From Gloeopeniophorella convolvens (lineage: Eukaryota > Basidiomycota > Agaricomycetes > Russulales): a stretch of DNA of 64,000 nt. The notes below the pieces were generated by a model. The model was not told the origin of the DNA. It ran no database searches and saw only the letters and a list, made by a program, of their open reading frames with translations. Shown here piece after piece: positions 24,904 to 35,491 of the stretch. Every line of letters starts with the position of its first letter. Within the stretch, counting starts at the first letter, position 1. The translations under genes were made by a program, and so were the position numbers. The stretch covers positions 215,101 to 279,100 of the forward strand of contig WTXD01000033.1 in NCBI GenBank assembly GCA_022496205.1, given 5' to 3'.

Positions 24904-25151
24904 AGGTCCCACGCGCGGTTACGGCCTATATGTGGCCACCGCTTTGTCGCTGTGAAAGCGGCTCGGAACTCTAACGCCCTAGCGGCGGATCGGACTTTGA
25001 CTACTACTTACTACTTCTATTTGCGCCCGGCCCGATTACTCATACATTGACTCAGATCCTGTGAAACTGTATTACATATGTAGTGCGACCGCGTCTTGCG
25101 ATGGACTCGCTGTTGCGGAATATAAATGCTGATAAAAAAAAAAAAAAAAAA
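24904..25151 (+). other. LINE 3' UTR and poly(A)
   Basis: Non-coding tail of the LINE. The A tract begins at 25134 after TGCTGAT; TATAAA at 25121-25126 could be a polyadenylation-type signal. The presence of a genuine A tail points to reverse transcription of a polyadenylated RNA. Confidence 0.75.
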
Positions 25152-25165
25152 AAGCATCGTGAAGC
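25152..25165. repeat. LINE target site duplication, right copy
   Basis: Second perfect copy of AAGCATCGTGAAGC, directly after the A tract. The lack of any mismatch suggests a fairly recent insertion. Confidence 0.93.
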
Positions 25166-25446
25166 GTTCCCAAAGCGTTTTCCCTGATGGCGGGCCTTCG
25201 CATAGCCCGGTGGCAGCTAGCTCAACCTCAAAGCGCAGAGGCAGAGAGTTCAGGCAGACGAGCCCTATCCTGCGGCACGTCTGCTGGAGTTAGGACAAAG
25301 TGTGTGCGTGAGAGCATTGGACAGTCTCGTACGAGCTGATACGCGATGATGGTCTGGTGGTCAGTGTAAAGGAGGACATGTTCGATTAATTCATTGGGGA
25401 GAACTGAAAAGGGATCGGGAGCTAGATTGTGAAATACTCGCAACAT
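25152..25446 (-). pseudogene. F-box gene, 5' part, split by LINE
   Basis: Begins at ATG 25446 (MLRVFHNLAPDPFSVLP), aligned with MSGVCKDPLPGSFSALP of the intact paralogue. The F-box motif is FSVLPNELIEHVLLYTDHQTIIAYQL. A second exon starting after GCCGCAG reads LVCLNSLPLRFEVELAATGL and runs into the target duplication; the paralogue reads LIYLDSLPLRYAVELAASGL. Together with 13198-15238 it makes one gene interrupted by the LINE. Confidence 0.85.
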
Positions 25447-26094
25447 GATGTGGTATGCAAGCAAAGCATATATTGGATGAGCGAACAATCGACCGCGAGG
25501 TGTGATGCTATGGTTTGAGGTACTAGTAGTACGGGCGTGCCCGGTGCCGCCACCGTTGCACAGCAGGACCGAACGGGACGAGCGGGGCCCGAGTTCGGCA
25601 ACCACCGGTGAGGGTTTTTTCTTATCGGCATCTCTGGCTCGGAGCGGATCAGCGAAAAGGCAGCTGGTGCGGCGGCCAGCTCAGCTCTGAGTACTACATA
25701 CATGTGTATGGTGGCTCTAATGCAGCTCTGCGCTCTGCTACACGGTATGACTGCTGGCATGGCGCATTGCCAGGAGATGCGTGAGATCCTGCGCTAATCC
25801 AACTATATCATCCCTGCCTTTCTACTTCTTCCGCCCACTCGAGAGCCGTTATCTGCCCAGTTTCAGAGCACTCGTCGTCTCTAGTATTTCTTTCCAGCAG
25901 AGCGCATACCATCGAGTGCATCGGGAAGCACTTTGGTTGTCAGACCTACTGCACGTCGCTCGTCCTTGGACATGCCCGAAGCTGTCAGCCAATTGGCTGC
26001 CATCACGTAGCGAACACACTGCAAGAGCTAAATAACAAGAATGAAGTCGTTGTCGAGCCTATACCGCTGATGTGCTGCCGTGAGCGTGGCGAAC
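25447..26094. other. Intergenic between the two F-box genes
   Basis: Spacer holding the promoter of the split F-box gene and the 3' end of its paralogue. Nothing else recognised. Confidence 0.5.
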
Positions 26095-27802
26095 TCATCG
26101 CAAGATATACAGACATACATGATAGACATTTAGCGCATCCCCGCAAAGCCTGAGCCCGGTGTGTTCTATCTCCTGGTGCGCGTCCTCGGGAACAGGTATT
26201 TCGTAGACCAGAAGGTCCAGCTCGTAGTTACTCACGCCTGCCGCACCCCGCGGCTGACCAGCGCGGGCGTGTTGAACACGCCGGGGGTGGTAGTCGAAGA
26301 CCGTGGCGAGAAATTTCCCGCCACGGAAGGTGAGTTCGGGAACCACGAAGCGCATGTCCGCGATGGTGAATGGGACATCCGGGGGATAGTGTTTGTCGCT
26401 CGGGAAATGGTGGAATCGCGCGACGTTGGGGCTCCATTTCTCCCAGTGAACGTTGATCGGATTTCCATCGCTCTGTGTTGCTACGATGTAGGACATTAGC
26501 GCTCTCGTTCGGATGTGCACCCCCGAGAACGTGTCCCCTATGACGTCGTGGGTGCCCCATACGAATACACCGAGCAGCCACTCTTGTGGATCTGGATGGA
26601 AATAGCCACGCAATTCGGTTGACGACGTTTGGAGAGGAGGTTTCATTGAGTCGTGGTGAAACTCGACAGATGCTCCTCGAAACTTATGTGCCTTGTCTTT
26701 CCCCAGGTTGTCCGGGAGAGATAAGAGGTGTGTGCAGGTGATCGAGTTGGACGTCCGCCCTGCCTCGTAGTTAAGCGTGTACACGAATATCTGCAGAGTG
26801 ACTTCATCGTTCCTCAGGTGGCACCGGTACTGCATTATTGCGTGGTTCTCGTCAAGAAACTTGAAGCTGTGCCTTTCTCTGGCACCCTTTTCCACCTGTG
26901 CGAAGGGTCAGCGAGTTTCACGAGATATCTGACGTTTCTGAGACGTACAGCGTCAAGGACCAACGCTCCGGTTTGCCAGTTCCAAACAATAGTGCGGGTT
27001 TCGTGAGGGAGATATGTGCTCCAGGCGAAGTAGCACCCGTGAATATCCAAGTGATCTTCCGACCGCCAGTCACGGCGGCTTGGTGGACGCGCCAGTGAAT
27101 CTCTGTGGAGAGGCGCTAACTCGTGAAAGTCTCCCGTGGAGAGTGTTCGGACGGAAAATTTGCCCATCTCAGTATCCTCGCTGTTGGAGTGTTCAGACGT
27201 GATCAGAGAAACGCTCACAAGGGGCTGCGTGCACTCACGGGCCGGGCCCCTTCCCCGCGATCAGCAAGTCTTGCATGGCATCTACGCAGATCCATCCCGG
27301 GTCATAATCTAACGTTAATTTCCACTTCCGTGCTTCTATTCCGCGCAAAGGAGATGACATTTGATACAAGAGAAGCTCGTTGGGTTCGTCACCGTATGTG
27401 ATGATCAGGCCTCCGGACACGATCCTGTTGCCCTTCCAGTCGGTCTGTGGCAGAGGGACGTCAGGGGTCGACCGTTCTCCGCTAAGCCAGGCCCCACGAT
27501 GCTTCTCCAGTATCAAAAAGCGCTCCGCGACCGTTCTCCCCGGCTGCGGGCCATCGCGGAGGCCACTGGCAGCTAGTTCAACCGCATAGCGCAAAGGGAG
27601 GGAATCTAGGTAGATGAGCCTAATCCTGCGACTCGCCTACTGGCTTCAGAACAAGATGAAGGATTGAAAGTGCTGAATGGTCGCGTACGAGCTGACACGC
27701 GATGGTAGCCTGGGCACCGGCGTGGAGGAGTATTTGCACAATCAGTTCATCGGGGAGGGCTGAAAATGAGCCGGGAAGTGGATCCTTGCATACTCCCGAC
27801 AT
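26095..27802 (-). CDS. F-box protein (intact paralogue of the split gene)
   Basis: Minus-strand gene. The F-box is near the N-terminus (GSFSALPDELIVQILLHAGAQATIACQL), followed by LDSLPLRYAVELAASGL and a long domain typical of an Agaricomycete F-box family (WNWQTGALVLDA, VHIRTRALMSYIVATQ, LRLCGDALNV). Placed exons: one ending at 27239, 27180-26949 and 26895-26095. The 58-nt intron 27181-27238 has donor GTGAGT; the 53-nt intron 26896-26948 has donor GTACGT and acceptor GCACAG, and removes what at first looks like a frameshift. The first intron, between about 27630 and 27705, I could not place exactly (acceptor probably GTCGCAG). Start chosen at 27802 because it aligns with the paralogue's ATG. 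Likely an SCF adaptor; substrate unknown. Confidence 0.78.
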
Positions 27803-28340
27803 GTTCATAGACCACCAAGTCAGATTACGAGGGAGCTGCTTCAATGGGGCATGCAGCTGTGGTCGGAGAACGGAGCACAACTTGGAGTTCGAAATGGCGC
27901 GATGAGCTGGCGGCACGTGCGGTTCGGCTTTGCCCGTGTGCTCCCCGCCGACCTTTCAAGTTGCAACCTTCCGCTCACCCCTTGCGGCCAATTGCCTGGC
28001 GCGATTCACGGTCGAAATTAGACTGCACGCCCCCGATACCCAAGGCCTCTCGAGATGCCCAATCACCTGTATCAATACTTGCTTGTAAAGTCACAGCAGT
28101 GCAGGGTTCGTTACACGTTGACCAAATGAATGATGGCTTCAGCCATTGTATAGCCAAGGTTGAGCGCTCCGACGACTCAAGTAGACCCATTATACTCAGG
28201 CATATTGGGAAAAAATGCACATCGTATACCCGCCTTGTAGTAGTATCACCAGATGGGAGATTCTGAGTGAGGTACCCAATGGATCGTGACGGCGTTGGGA
28301 ACTGGAGGCTGCGTGCATGGTAGCAGGACCCTAGTACCTT
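27803..28340. other. Intergenic, likely F-box promoter
   Basis: About 540 bp between the F-box start and the 3' end of the next minus-strand gene. Small open frames only; no motif recognised. Confidence 0.45.
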
Positions 28341-29823
28341 TTACGTACCCCCGCCAGCCCAGTCCCGCCCCATCACAGTCACCTCCCCATCTTCCCGGGA
28401 CACGCAGTCCACGTCCATCGCATCGTCAGTGTCACAGCTAACACTCCCCACCCTCAGCCCTACACTCCATGCACGCTCGAGGACAACCATCATGCGGTGC
28501 TCCTCTACCACGTCCAGTCCGCCCGTGCCCTCGCGGGGAGTTAGCGCGAGTGCGAGCTCGCCTAGAGCATCCCCCAGGCCCACACGCAGGATTTCCTGGG
28601 GGGAAGAGAGGGGTGCTAAAGGTAATCGGGAAAGGGAAAGTAAAGCAACTTCGCACAGGTGATGAAGCGCGTCCTTGCGCGCGATGCGATGGATGTGCTC
28701 CGAAGGCGAAGGCTGCGCGGAATGAACACGGTCCTGGATGAGCGCAGCCAGGGCTCGGATCGCCTCGAGAGCCGTGCGGTCGTGGAGAGCGCTGAGTTCA
28801 GGGTTGGGGAAGGCCCTGAGCACGGCGGCGATCAGGCTTAGCAGATCTGCAACGTCCACAGGTTCAGCCTCCGTGGGCGCAAGTTCAGGGCCAAGAAGGA
28901 TGTGTTCTACCCTCGCAAGGGTGCAGGGTACGAACGCATGGACGGCCGGCACAAGTATTCTGGTGCTGACACGGCCGAAGATAGCATCCACAGCAGATGG
29001 TAGGTCGTCCAGGTCCGAGTCGAATGCAATATCGTCGCCCATGCCGGCACGTGATGCAGCGCGCGATGGACGGCTATATGCGCAGCCAAGCGTGGAGACG
29101 GCGGTGGATAGGACGTGCGGTAGAGTTCGCTCCATACCACTGATCGCTTCCTTCGGAGTTGGATTTCGCGGTGCCTCAGACGCCGGTGATACAGCATCCA
29201 TCAGGAGTGTGTTCAGTGCGTCGATACATCTGGTCGTAGCTTCAACGACGAAAACCGGGTCTGGTTGTGGCGCTGACTTGGTTGAGACAGCGGTGGAGAT
29301 AGCTTCTAGTGTGTGCAGTGAGGTGAGGATTTTACTATCTCTTTGTGACAGAGGTACACATGACCCTGTTTCAGCACGCATATATGAGCGAAATGTACGG
29401 GTTTCAGTGCTGGGGAAGTTCACCGCCAGCCGGAATAGTATTGATATCAGTAGAGGGCCTCGCTAAAGGATTCACGCTTGACGCTTGGGGAGGCTTCTTC
29501 GTAGGCTTGCTTTTCTTTTTGGGAGCGGCGTCGGGAGGCTCGGATGACGAAGAGGTGGCTTGTTTTGCATTAAGGGAGGACTTAAGCGCAATAAGCTCTG
29601 GGTCGTCATTAGGTAGGGAAAACTCTTGATTGTTTGGCCATAACACACCTGCATATTGCGACGATGCCGCGGCCTTTGTCTCACGGAGTACTGCTTCGAG
29701 CTCTAGAACGCGGGTGCGCCATGCGTTGTGCTCTCCTTCGGTGTCGACAGCAGATAAACGGAAGGAGTGTTTCAAATCTAAAATGAGTACTGCAATATCG
29801 AATATGAGGTACACACGAGCCAC
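28341..29823 (-). CDS. Uncharacterised helical protein, 5' end open
   Basis: Two exons join in frame: one ending at 29424 and 29365-28341, with a 58-nt intron (donor GTGAAC, acceptor GAAACAG). The first part (29424 to about 29775) holds a coiled-coil-like helix (AWRTRVLELEAVLRETKAAASS) and a Lys/Pro-rich linker (PKKKSKPTKKPPQ); the second is ~340 residues of Ala/Leu-rich helices with an acidic, Cys-containing tail. The MARVYLIFDIA start at 29823 may be intron, since GATATTGCAG at about 29785 is a good acceptor, so at least one 5' exon is probably missing (candidate coding near 29855-29945). I do not recognise the family. The layout of a hydrophobic helix, then W..+V..LE.., resembles the N-terminus of the meiotic break factor Mei4, but this is weak. 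Confidence 0.6.
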
Positions 29824-30773
29824 TAGGATGAATGTTCACTGACGGCTTATCGACTGATGGTGGGGTTTGTGCTGGAGCGCAGCAAGTCCCTGAGCAACAG
29901 AACATCGGTGAGCCCCTGTGAGCTTTGGTTTATTACATAGGACGTACGATGGCGATGCGCAGATACTGCCCCGGTGTGACCGATGCCATTGGAGAATCTG
30001 AAGCATGCATTGAAGTGCTGGCTTATGGTTGCAGGGAGACGACTTGGTGGAAACACGTGACACGCACACCGCGGCGTCACGCCGATGCTTCATGTTGAGC
30101 AATTCCCAGGTAGTTCAAGTGCAGTACCGTTCATGGGCATTTGTCGCCGTGATGTCTGGATCCAGAGGCTTCAAGTCGATGCCTAGTCATTGCGTCAATT
30201 TTGCTCGCAAAGCTGAGCGCTACTGCTGGCCACATAGGACGCTGTTGCCTCGGGATTGATTGAGATGAGGATAGACTGGCGAGGCACCCATGGCGTCAAG
30301 GTGTGAAAAGTGACCGGTGGGAGATACAAAAAGGCAGCCGTATGGCCAGTGGCTAGTGGCCGCACGCACTGATCAAGCTCAGGGCTGCTCAGGGGGGAGG
30401 TACGATTTGTGGCGGGGAGGGAACAAGCGGCACACAAAGTCTACGAAGCGACGGAGGTCGGCAAGCGCCGGCATCAATTTCGTGGCACCTGGCTCGCGGC
30501 TTGTATACAAGTTGTGGCTGTTTCGTATGCACATTTGCATGATTATCCAGCCGCATCAATATTTACATCTCACCCTATCCTGCCTCGCTGTTTTCAAGAT
30601 GCCACTTTATCGACATCGATCTGCACAAGTGGCCTGCGGTTCGGGACACTGAGTAGACACTCAAGTTTTTCAAAAAATGGAGTTCGAAGACGGAGCGGCG
30701 GGGTTCTATGCCAGGTGCGTTGACAAAGCTCTGTCTCATATAAATCTCACTTTATTTCCTTCAGGTCCTAAGT
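29824..30773. other. Mostly intergenic; possible 5' exon
   Basis: 29855-29945 (minus) may encode a first exon of the preceding gene (GLTDVLLLRDLLRSSTN). The rest, to the F-box pseudogene start at 30774, has no recognisable feature. Confidence 0.4.
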
Positions 30774-32312
30774 ATGTACCTTTCCAAGATGGCCACGATA
30801 GCGGTACTACCCCCGGAGATACTCTCCCATATATTCCTCCTCGCTACCAGACTCGATCCGCCGCGTAGCATCTCAGACGACCAAGGGAACAAACTGCACC
30901 TAGGTTGGATTTCAGTTACTCACGTTTGTCGTCGCTGGAGGCAGGTAAGGAACTCGGTGCGGATAAGCAGTCCATCCCACATCCGCTGACCGAGAGATAG
31001 GTGGCACTTCGTTCCAGAACTCTATGGTCCTAATTCGGTTTCCGCGTCTCGCCAATCGTTCCCGACAAAATGCTCGACAGGTTCAGGGGTTCTTCTCTAG
31101 ACCTCTTTGCAAAGGTAGAACCCACTGGATCAATGGAGGCATTGAGCTCGTTCCTTGAGCTCACCGAACACACCTCGCTCATCGGATCACTCCAACCCAC
31201 CACCAAGGGGTCCAGCACTGGCCTCAATCTCCGTGAAATTGTCATGCTAATGCCATCCTTGGAAAACAGTCGTGGTGGACTTCGCCCGTCGTCGTGGAGG
31301 ATACGTCACTGGATCAATTCTGGATCAGCCACGTATCCGACACATGCACCTAAGCAATGTCCTCGTCAACTCCTGGACAAACCCTAACCTCACCCACCTC
31401 GTTGACTTGTGCATGAAAAACATCGGATCTCCCACGGTTGATGAGCTTCTGGTTGTGCTGCGCAGCGCTCCTCGGCTCAAGCGCGTCGTGTTTGAAGACA
31501 TACCAATGACGAGCGAGCTACCAATGCCGTCGAGCGTCTATCCAGTGCCACTACCTGCTCTCGAGGAGATGGCTCTGCTCTGTCCCAAAGGGTCCTACGG
31601 CCTAAGCTTCTCCTCCTTCCTCCAGCTTCCATCTTCTGCCAACGTGGAGATCATATCCGACAGCAGGCAATGTCTGCACAAACAACTGCCCCTTTTCTCC
31701 CAGAAAGAACACGAGTTCGGTCTCCTACACTCTTTTCAACTGAACACAATCACGTCAAAGTATCATCTTGATTTCCGGGAGCAAGGCCGGGTTCGTGTCG
31801 GTCCGTTAATCCCCTCTGTCTTCAAGATCACAGACGCCTTCGCCTTAGATCTTAAGGACAGCGCGGGTCCCATGGAGATCATACGCATGTTCGCGTCTGT
31901 GGCATCGTTTCATGGGCTTCATTCCGTGGAGCTATCTTTCGTTCCGCTGTAAGGCATCTGGATAACATTCTTCGACGCAGCTCACGATGTCCAAGAAGTA
32001 AGCCTCGAGGGGCTTGGCGCGGTGGATGGCCTGTTACTGGGGATCGCCGAGTATACCGCCAAAGGTCATCCAGCCGTATTTCCAGCATTGAAGATACTCA
32101 AGATAGCAGGCGTTGTGTTGGACGATCGGATACGAACTGTATATGGGGTGTGGATGCCTGCTAAGCGCGGCGAAGTATTGTTTCGGGCGCTGGAAGCGCG
32201 GCGCGACAGCGGACATGCTCTCGAGGTTTTCAAGACGCGCTACTCGCCGCGTCCGGTCTGGCTAGAGAGATCCAGGATGCTTGGGTTGCGCATCGAATTC
32301 GAAATTATGTAG
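30774..32312 (+). pseudogene. F-box gene, broken by stops and a frameshift
   Basis: Paralogue of the gene at 10666-12365. Exon 1 (30774-30944) has a good F-box (LPPEILSHIFLLATRLD, GWISVTHVCRRWRQ), and the 56-bp intron 30945-31000 is conserved (GTAAGG..GATAG). Exon 2 has a TAA at 31031-31033 where the paralogue has the Arg of ALWSRLSF, a frame change near 31270, and a TAA at 31950-31952 (FVPL*GIWITFFDA) with similarity resuming after it to 32312 (VFKTRYSPRPVWLERSRMLGL). Enough homology remains to see it was once full length; three lesions make a functional product unlikely. Confidence 0.85.
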
Positions 32313-32960
32313 GCGCAGGGCACCATGCCAGTTGTATGTGCCACCCAAAGCTTTTGCGTTACTGATGACTTGATGGCCCCGATTCTCGCCGATTCTAGAC
32401 TTTAAAGCGTGGCGAGTGATGTGCGGGTGGTTGACCGGAAATGATGTGTCACGTCTCTAATTATCTGCATGCTTAGGGGGTGTATGGCGCATTTTCGACA
32501 ACAGCCCTTAAGGCGAGACTCGTGGCATCGCGGCATGCGCCTTTTTAGTACGTGGAGACTTGTGCATCATAGGGTTTAGATTTAGGTCAACTATACTTCC
32601 GCTGAAGGGCGAAAAGATGAGAATCTGCAGCACTACTTCTGTCAGACTACGCTGTATTAGTTGCTTATTGAAAGAGTCGTCTTGCATTGAACAAGAGGTG
32701 AAAATTGAAAGTTGAGACGGCCGATCTCCAGAGTCCAGACTCACAGCTAGGCTCGGGGAGTCGCTAGTCGATCACGACCTATTACTGTATGTATCACGAC
32801 TGTCTTCTGGGATTGTGATGACGTCAGCAACGGAGAACGAGGTCAAATCCGCTCGAGCCTGCACCGGCATGAGCATCCCAACTTTTAACGCCGCGTTTGA
32901 TCAGTGGCTCTTCCCGATCTCAACGTTTTGTTATGGGGAAATATTGTGTCCCTTGATATT
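32313..32960. other. Intergenic, no feature recognised
   Basis: Spacer between the F-box pseudogene and the next F-box locus. Confidence 0.5.
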
Positions 32961-32978
32961 CGCGCGTATATATATCTT
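32961..32978 (+). promoter_or_regulatory. TATA-like element
   Basis: CGCGTATATATATCTTC about 20-35 bp before an ATG at 32996 that opens a coding-like frame belonging to the F-box locus downstream. Confidence 0.45.
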
Positions 32979-32995
32979 CAACCCGACATTTCTCT

Positions 32996-33352
32996 ATGGC
33001 AACTCTCACCCAAGTCTTGCCCTCCGCTGTTCTCCCACCGCTGACCTCAGAACAGGTATCCCTTGCCTTCGACCCAAATTTTGGCCGACGCCAGACTGTT
33101 CGTGTTCCCTGTCCCACATCTCTACTCTCTCTCTCCTCCCTCAAGGAGGACAAGTGGAGCCCTCCGTAGGACTGGAAGCTCGCCAGAAGGTAAGTGTGCT
33201 TGTAACCGCATGCGTTCCGTTCTGCTGTCGATTAGAATATTCCAACTTATATGGCGCGCAGTTCACGCGAGGACCCTTGATCCCCCCTCTTCCCGCAACG
33301 CCTCACGGATCTCTGTGAAGATCTCATACCATTTGAATCGTATCCGCTGAAG
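32996..33352 (+). pseudogene. Likely 5' exons of the next F-box gene, out of frame
   Basis: ATG 32996 opens MATLTQVLPSAVLPPLTSEQ..., which looks coding but ends at TAG 33167. In another frame VEPSVGLEARQK runs to a GTAAGT donor at 33199; acceptor GCGCGCAG at 33261 continues FTRGPLIPPLPATP, and a third frame (RLTDLCEDLIPFESYPL) runs straight into the main F-box frame at 33353. So the 5' end looks like two exons with two one-base shifts. Either the gene is damaged at its 5' end and now starts at 33353, or the sequence has errors here. Confidence 0.45.
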
Positions 33353-35032
33353 ATGCTCCGAAGCACGCGCCTTCTAGTCTCCCTCCTCCCCTCTGATGTC
33401 CTCTCAGAGGTTTTCGGCTTCGTCCAGATCCTGGAGAAAACTCCCTTGCATGCGGTGACTTTGGGCTGGGTCACTGTCACGCACGTGTGCCAGCGGTGGC
33501 GTCAGGTCGCGCTCGACGATCCTTCCCTTTGGAGCAAACTCGAAGGGAGCCGGTTCCATAGCACGTGGTTCACCGAGATCCTAGCTCGCTCACGGCATTC
33601 AATACTTGATGTCAAGATTGAATGTACACCAACCAAGGACGTCGTTTCGACGCTTCATACACACCTTGCTCGCATTCGCACGCTTCAATTGACCCGTCTT
33701 GATACTCCCGAAGTCACTGAGGCTCTCCAAGCTCTGCTCTCCACAGAAGCTCCACTCCTCGAACATCTCGTACTCTCTGCAGGCACAGATGTGTCAGGCG
33801 GACCCCCAGATAGACCGAGCCCCGTTCACTTTTCCAGTGGCCTCTGCCTGTTCAATGGACAGGCACCGGAACTGCGGAAGATCACTTTGCACGGAGTCCG
33901 GATCTCTTGGTCAGCACTCCCGAAGCGATGCCCTTTAACCCATCTCGACGTTATTCAGCCGGACCAGACGCATACCTCCGCCGCGTCCTTCGGCAGGATG
34001 AAAGAGCTCATGGACATGTTGGCCGGCCTTCCAACCCTGGAAGTGCTCTGCCTTGCCAACTGCTTCCCTGCGACGCCCTCAAAGAGTACCCGCACACAAC
34101 CCGTGGAACTCCGCAATCTCGACCAGCTGGCGCTTATAGGGCCAAGCCACCACGTCGCGCAAGTGTTTGAATCCCTCAAGCTGCCGCAGACGGCGAGGCT
34201 TCGCTTGAATCCCTACGCTGAAACCGCCGACGGAACCCGATCCTGGCAGAAACTCCTCCGTCTCGTTGGAGACTTTTACGGGAAACCCGGCTCCACCATC
34301 TTTCGAAGCCTCATGTTAGAGGTTATTTCGAACCAGCCAACGGTCTTACTCAGAGCGTGTGGCGCTGTCCCCCGGGCACGACTCGATCCTTACATGCACC
34401 TTGGGGACATCGACCTTTTTCTCGCACTCAGCTCTGACGTTCGCGATCCCTCGCGTATCAACCTGCCCACCATGACCCAACAAGTATGCGGCCCCCTGCG
34501 TCTCAAAGACCTCGAATACCTCAGCGTCGTCGCTCAAGGTACCCTCACGCCCGCCACGGCCCCGGACTGGGCCAAGCTGTTTTCCGGTTGTACAAAGCTG
34601 ACCACGATTGAACTCACTGGGCCTGGTTCTGTTGGTCTCTTTACCGTAATCACGCCGCCATTGTTCGCCCTCCCGGAGTGGGACGCAGTCTTCAAGGCGA
34701 TGGGCGCCAAACGCAGCGCCATCCCCGCCAAAGACCGGCGGATTCCATTCCCTAAGCTTACGTCTCTCTTGCTGAACGGTCTCCACTTCGAGTCCAGGCA
34801 GGGAGTCCCCGAAGCGGACCGCCCATTCAACCACATCAGACAGGTAATGAAGTGCCGAAAGGACTGCCGGGTGCCGCTGCCTGTCGTTAGCATCAACGAC
34901 TGCAGGATCGCAGAGGAAACCATGGACGAGTTGGCGTTTCTCTGTGGGGATACGGAGTTCCACTGGGACCAAGGCGAGGGTATAGCGACGCTCTCTGAAG
35001 TCGGTGGGTCGGAGGATGAGGAAGAATGGTAG
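33353..35032 (+). CDS. F-box protein, 559 residues
   Basis: A single open exon. The F-box is at the N-terminus: LLPSDVLSEVFGFVQI, then GWVTVTHVCQRWRQ and LDDPSLWSKLE. A leucine-rich remainder follows (LRKITLHGVRISW, LEVLCLANCFP, LKDLEYLSVVAQG) and an acidic tail ends GGSEDEEEW. It belongs to the same broad family as the genes at 10.7 and 30.8 kb but is more diverged. The frame is open upstream of the ATG (from 33281), so the ancestral protein was probably longer. Likely role: SCF substrate adaptor, target unknown. Confidence 0.82.
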   Translation: MLRSTRLLVSLLPSDVLSEVFGFVQILEKTPLHAVTLGWVTVTHVCQRWRQVALDDPSLWSKLEGSRFHSTWFTEILARSRHSILDVKIECTPTKDVVSTLHTHLARIRTLQLTRLDTPEVTEALQALLSTEAPLLEHLVLSAGTDVSGGPPDRPSPVHFSSGLCLFNGQAPELRKITLHGVRISWSALPKRCPLTHLDVIQPDQTHTSAASFGRMKELMDMLAGLPTLEVLCLANCFPATPSKSTRTQPVELRNLDQLALIGPSHHVAQVFESLKLPQTARLRLNPYAETADGTRSWQKLLRLVGDFYGKPGSTIFRSLMLEVISNQPTVLLRACGAVPRARLDPYMHLGDIDLFLALSSDVRDPSRINLPTMTQQVCGPLRLKDLEYLSVVAQGTLTPATAPDWAKLFSGCTKLTTIELTGPGSVGLFTVITPPLFALPEWDAVFKAMGAKRSAIPAKDRRIPFPKLTSLLLNGLHFESRQGVPEADRPFNHIRQVMKCRKDCRVPLPVVSINDCRIAEETMDELAFLCGDTEFHWDQGEGIATLSEVGGSEDEEEW

Positions 35033-35491
35033 CGCTGCTGCTCGCATAGTAATCGATCCAAGGTGGAAAGCGACGTGTGGACGTTGCGACAGGATATACA
35101 TTATTTCGGGGAGATACCCACATAATCTATTATAGAAAATCCAAACCTTTGAATACGTGCACCAGTGCGAGTCAACGCTATCATCATTGAACTTTGTAGT
35201 ACTTTAGGTGCCAAGGGGGGTCGCTCGTTGCGTAAGTCCTTTGAAACGCGGCGCGCGCCCACTTGTGCCAGTGCGGTCGTGTCTGTTCACCTGCATGACG
35301 TTCACCCAACACTAAACGTAGATATCTGCCTTTCCTCGAACCCATAATGAAAAAGACATAGGATACTCCTTGGGATACTCATTTCGTCTGTGCTCTGCTT
35401 ATAGCTGCAGAACGTAATGTGCGCGCGTGACTTGCAAGAACGTGATCTGTGACGGACGCGTTGTCATACGTGCGAACATGATACATGCAAC
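35033..35491. other. Intergenic
   Basis: Non-coding spacer before the MITE; nothing recognised. Confidence 0.5.

Larger units (their letters stand above)
15239..25151 (+). mobile_element. Full-length non-LTR retrotransposon (Tad1-like LINE)
   Basis: A complete LINE: 96-nt 5' UTR, gag-like ORF1 with zinc knuckles, ORF2 with APE-type endonuclease, reverse transcriptase and RNase H, a ~230-nt 3' UTR and a poly(A) of ~20 at 25134-25153, flanked by a perfect 12-14 bp target duplication. Two ORFs plus RNase H fit the Tad1 clade of fungal LINEs. Without the 2.5-kb element nested in ORF2 its length is about 7.4 kb. It inserted in the opposite orientation into an F-box gene. No LTRs were found. The nested insertion and a frame break in ORF1 mean this copy can no longer move by itself. 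Confidence 0.93.

Noticed and set aside
15239..25151. LTR retrotransposon
   Set aside because: No long terminal repeats, no protease or integrase; endonuclease domain, poly(A) and variable-length duplication identify a LINE.
26835..26960. Apparent frameshift in the F-box gene at 26.1-27.8 kb
   Set aside because: A 53-nt intron with GTACGT donor and GCACAG acceptor, conserved in the split paralogue, removes it.
30774..32312. F-box copy at 30.8 kb as a working gene
   Set aside because: Two in-frame stops and a frame change in positions that are conserved coding sequence in its paralogue, with no intron that would remove them.
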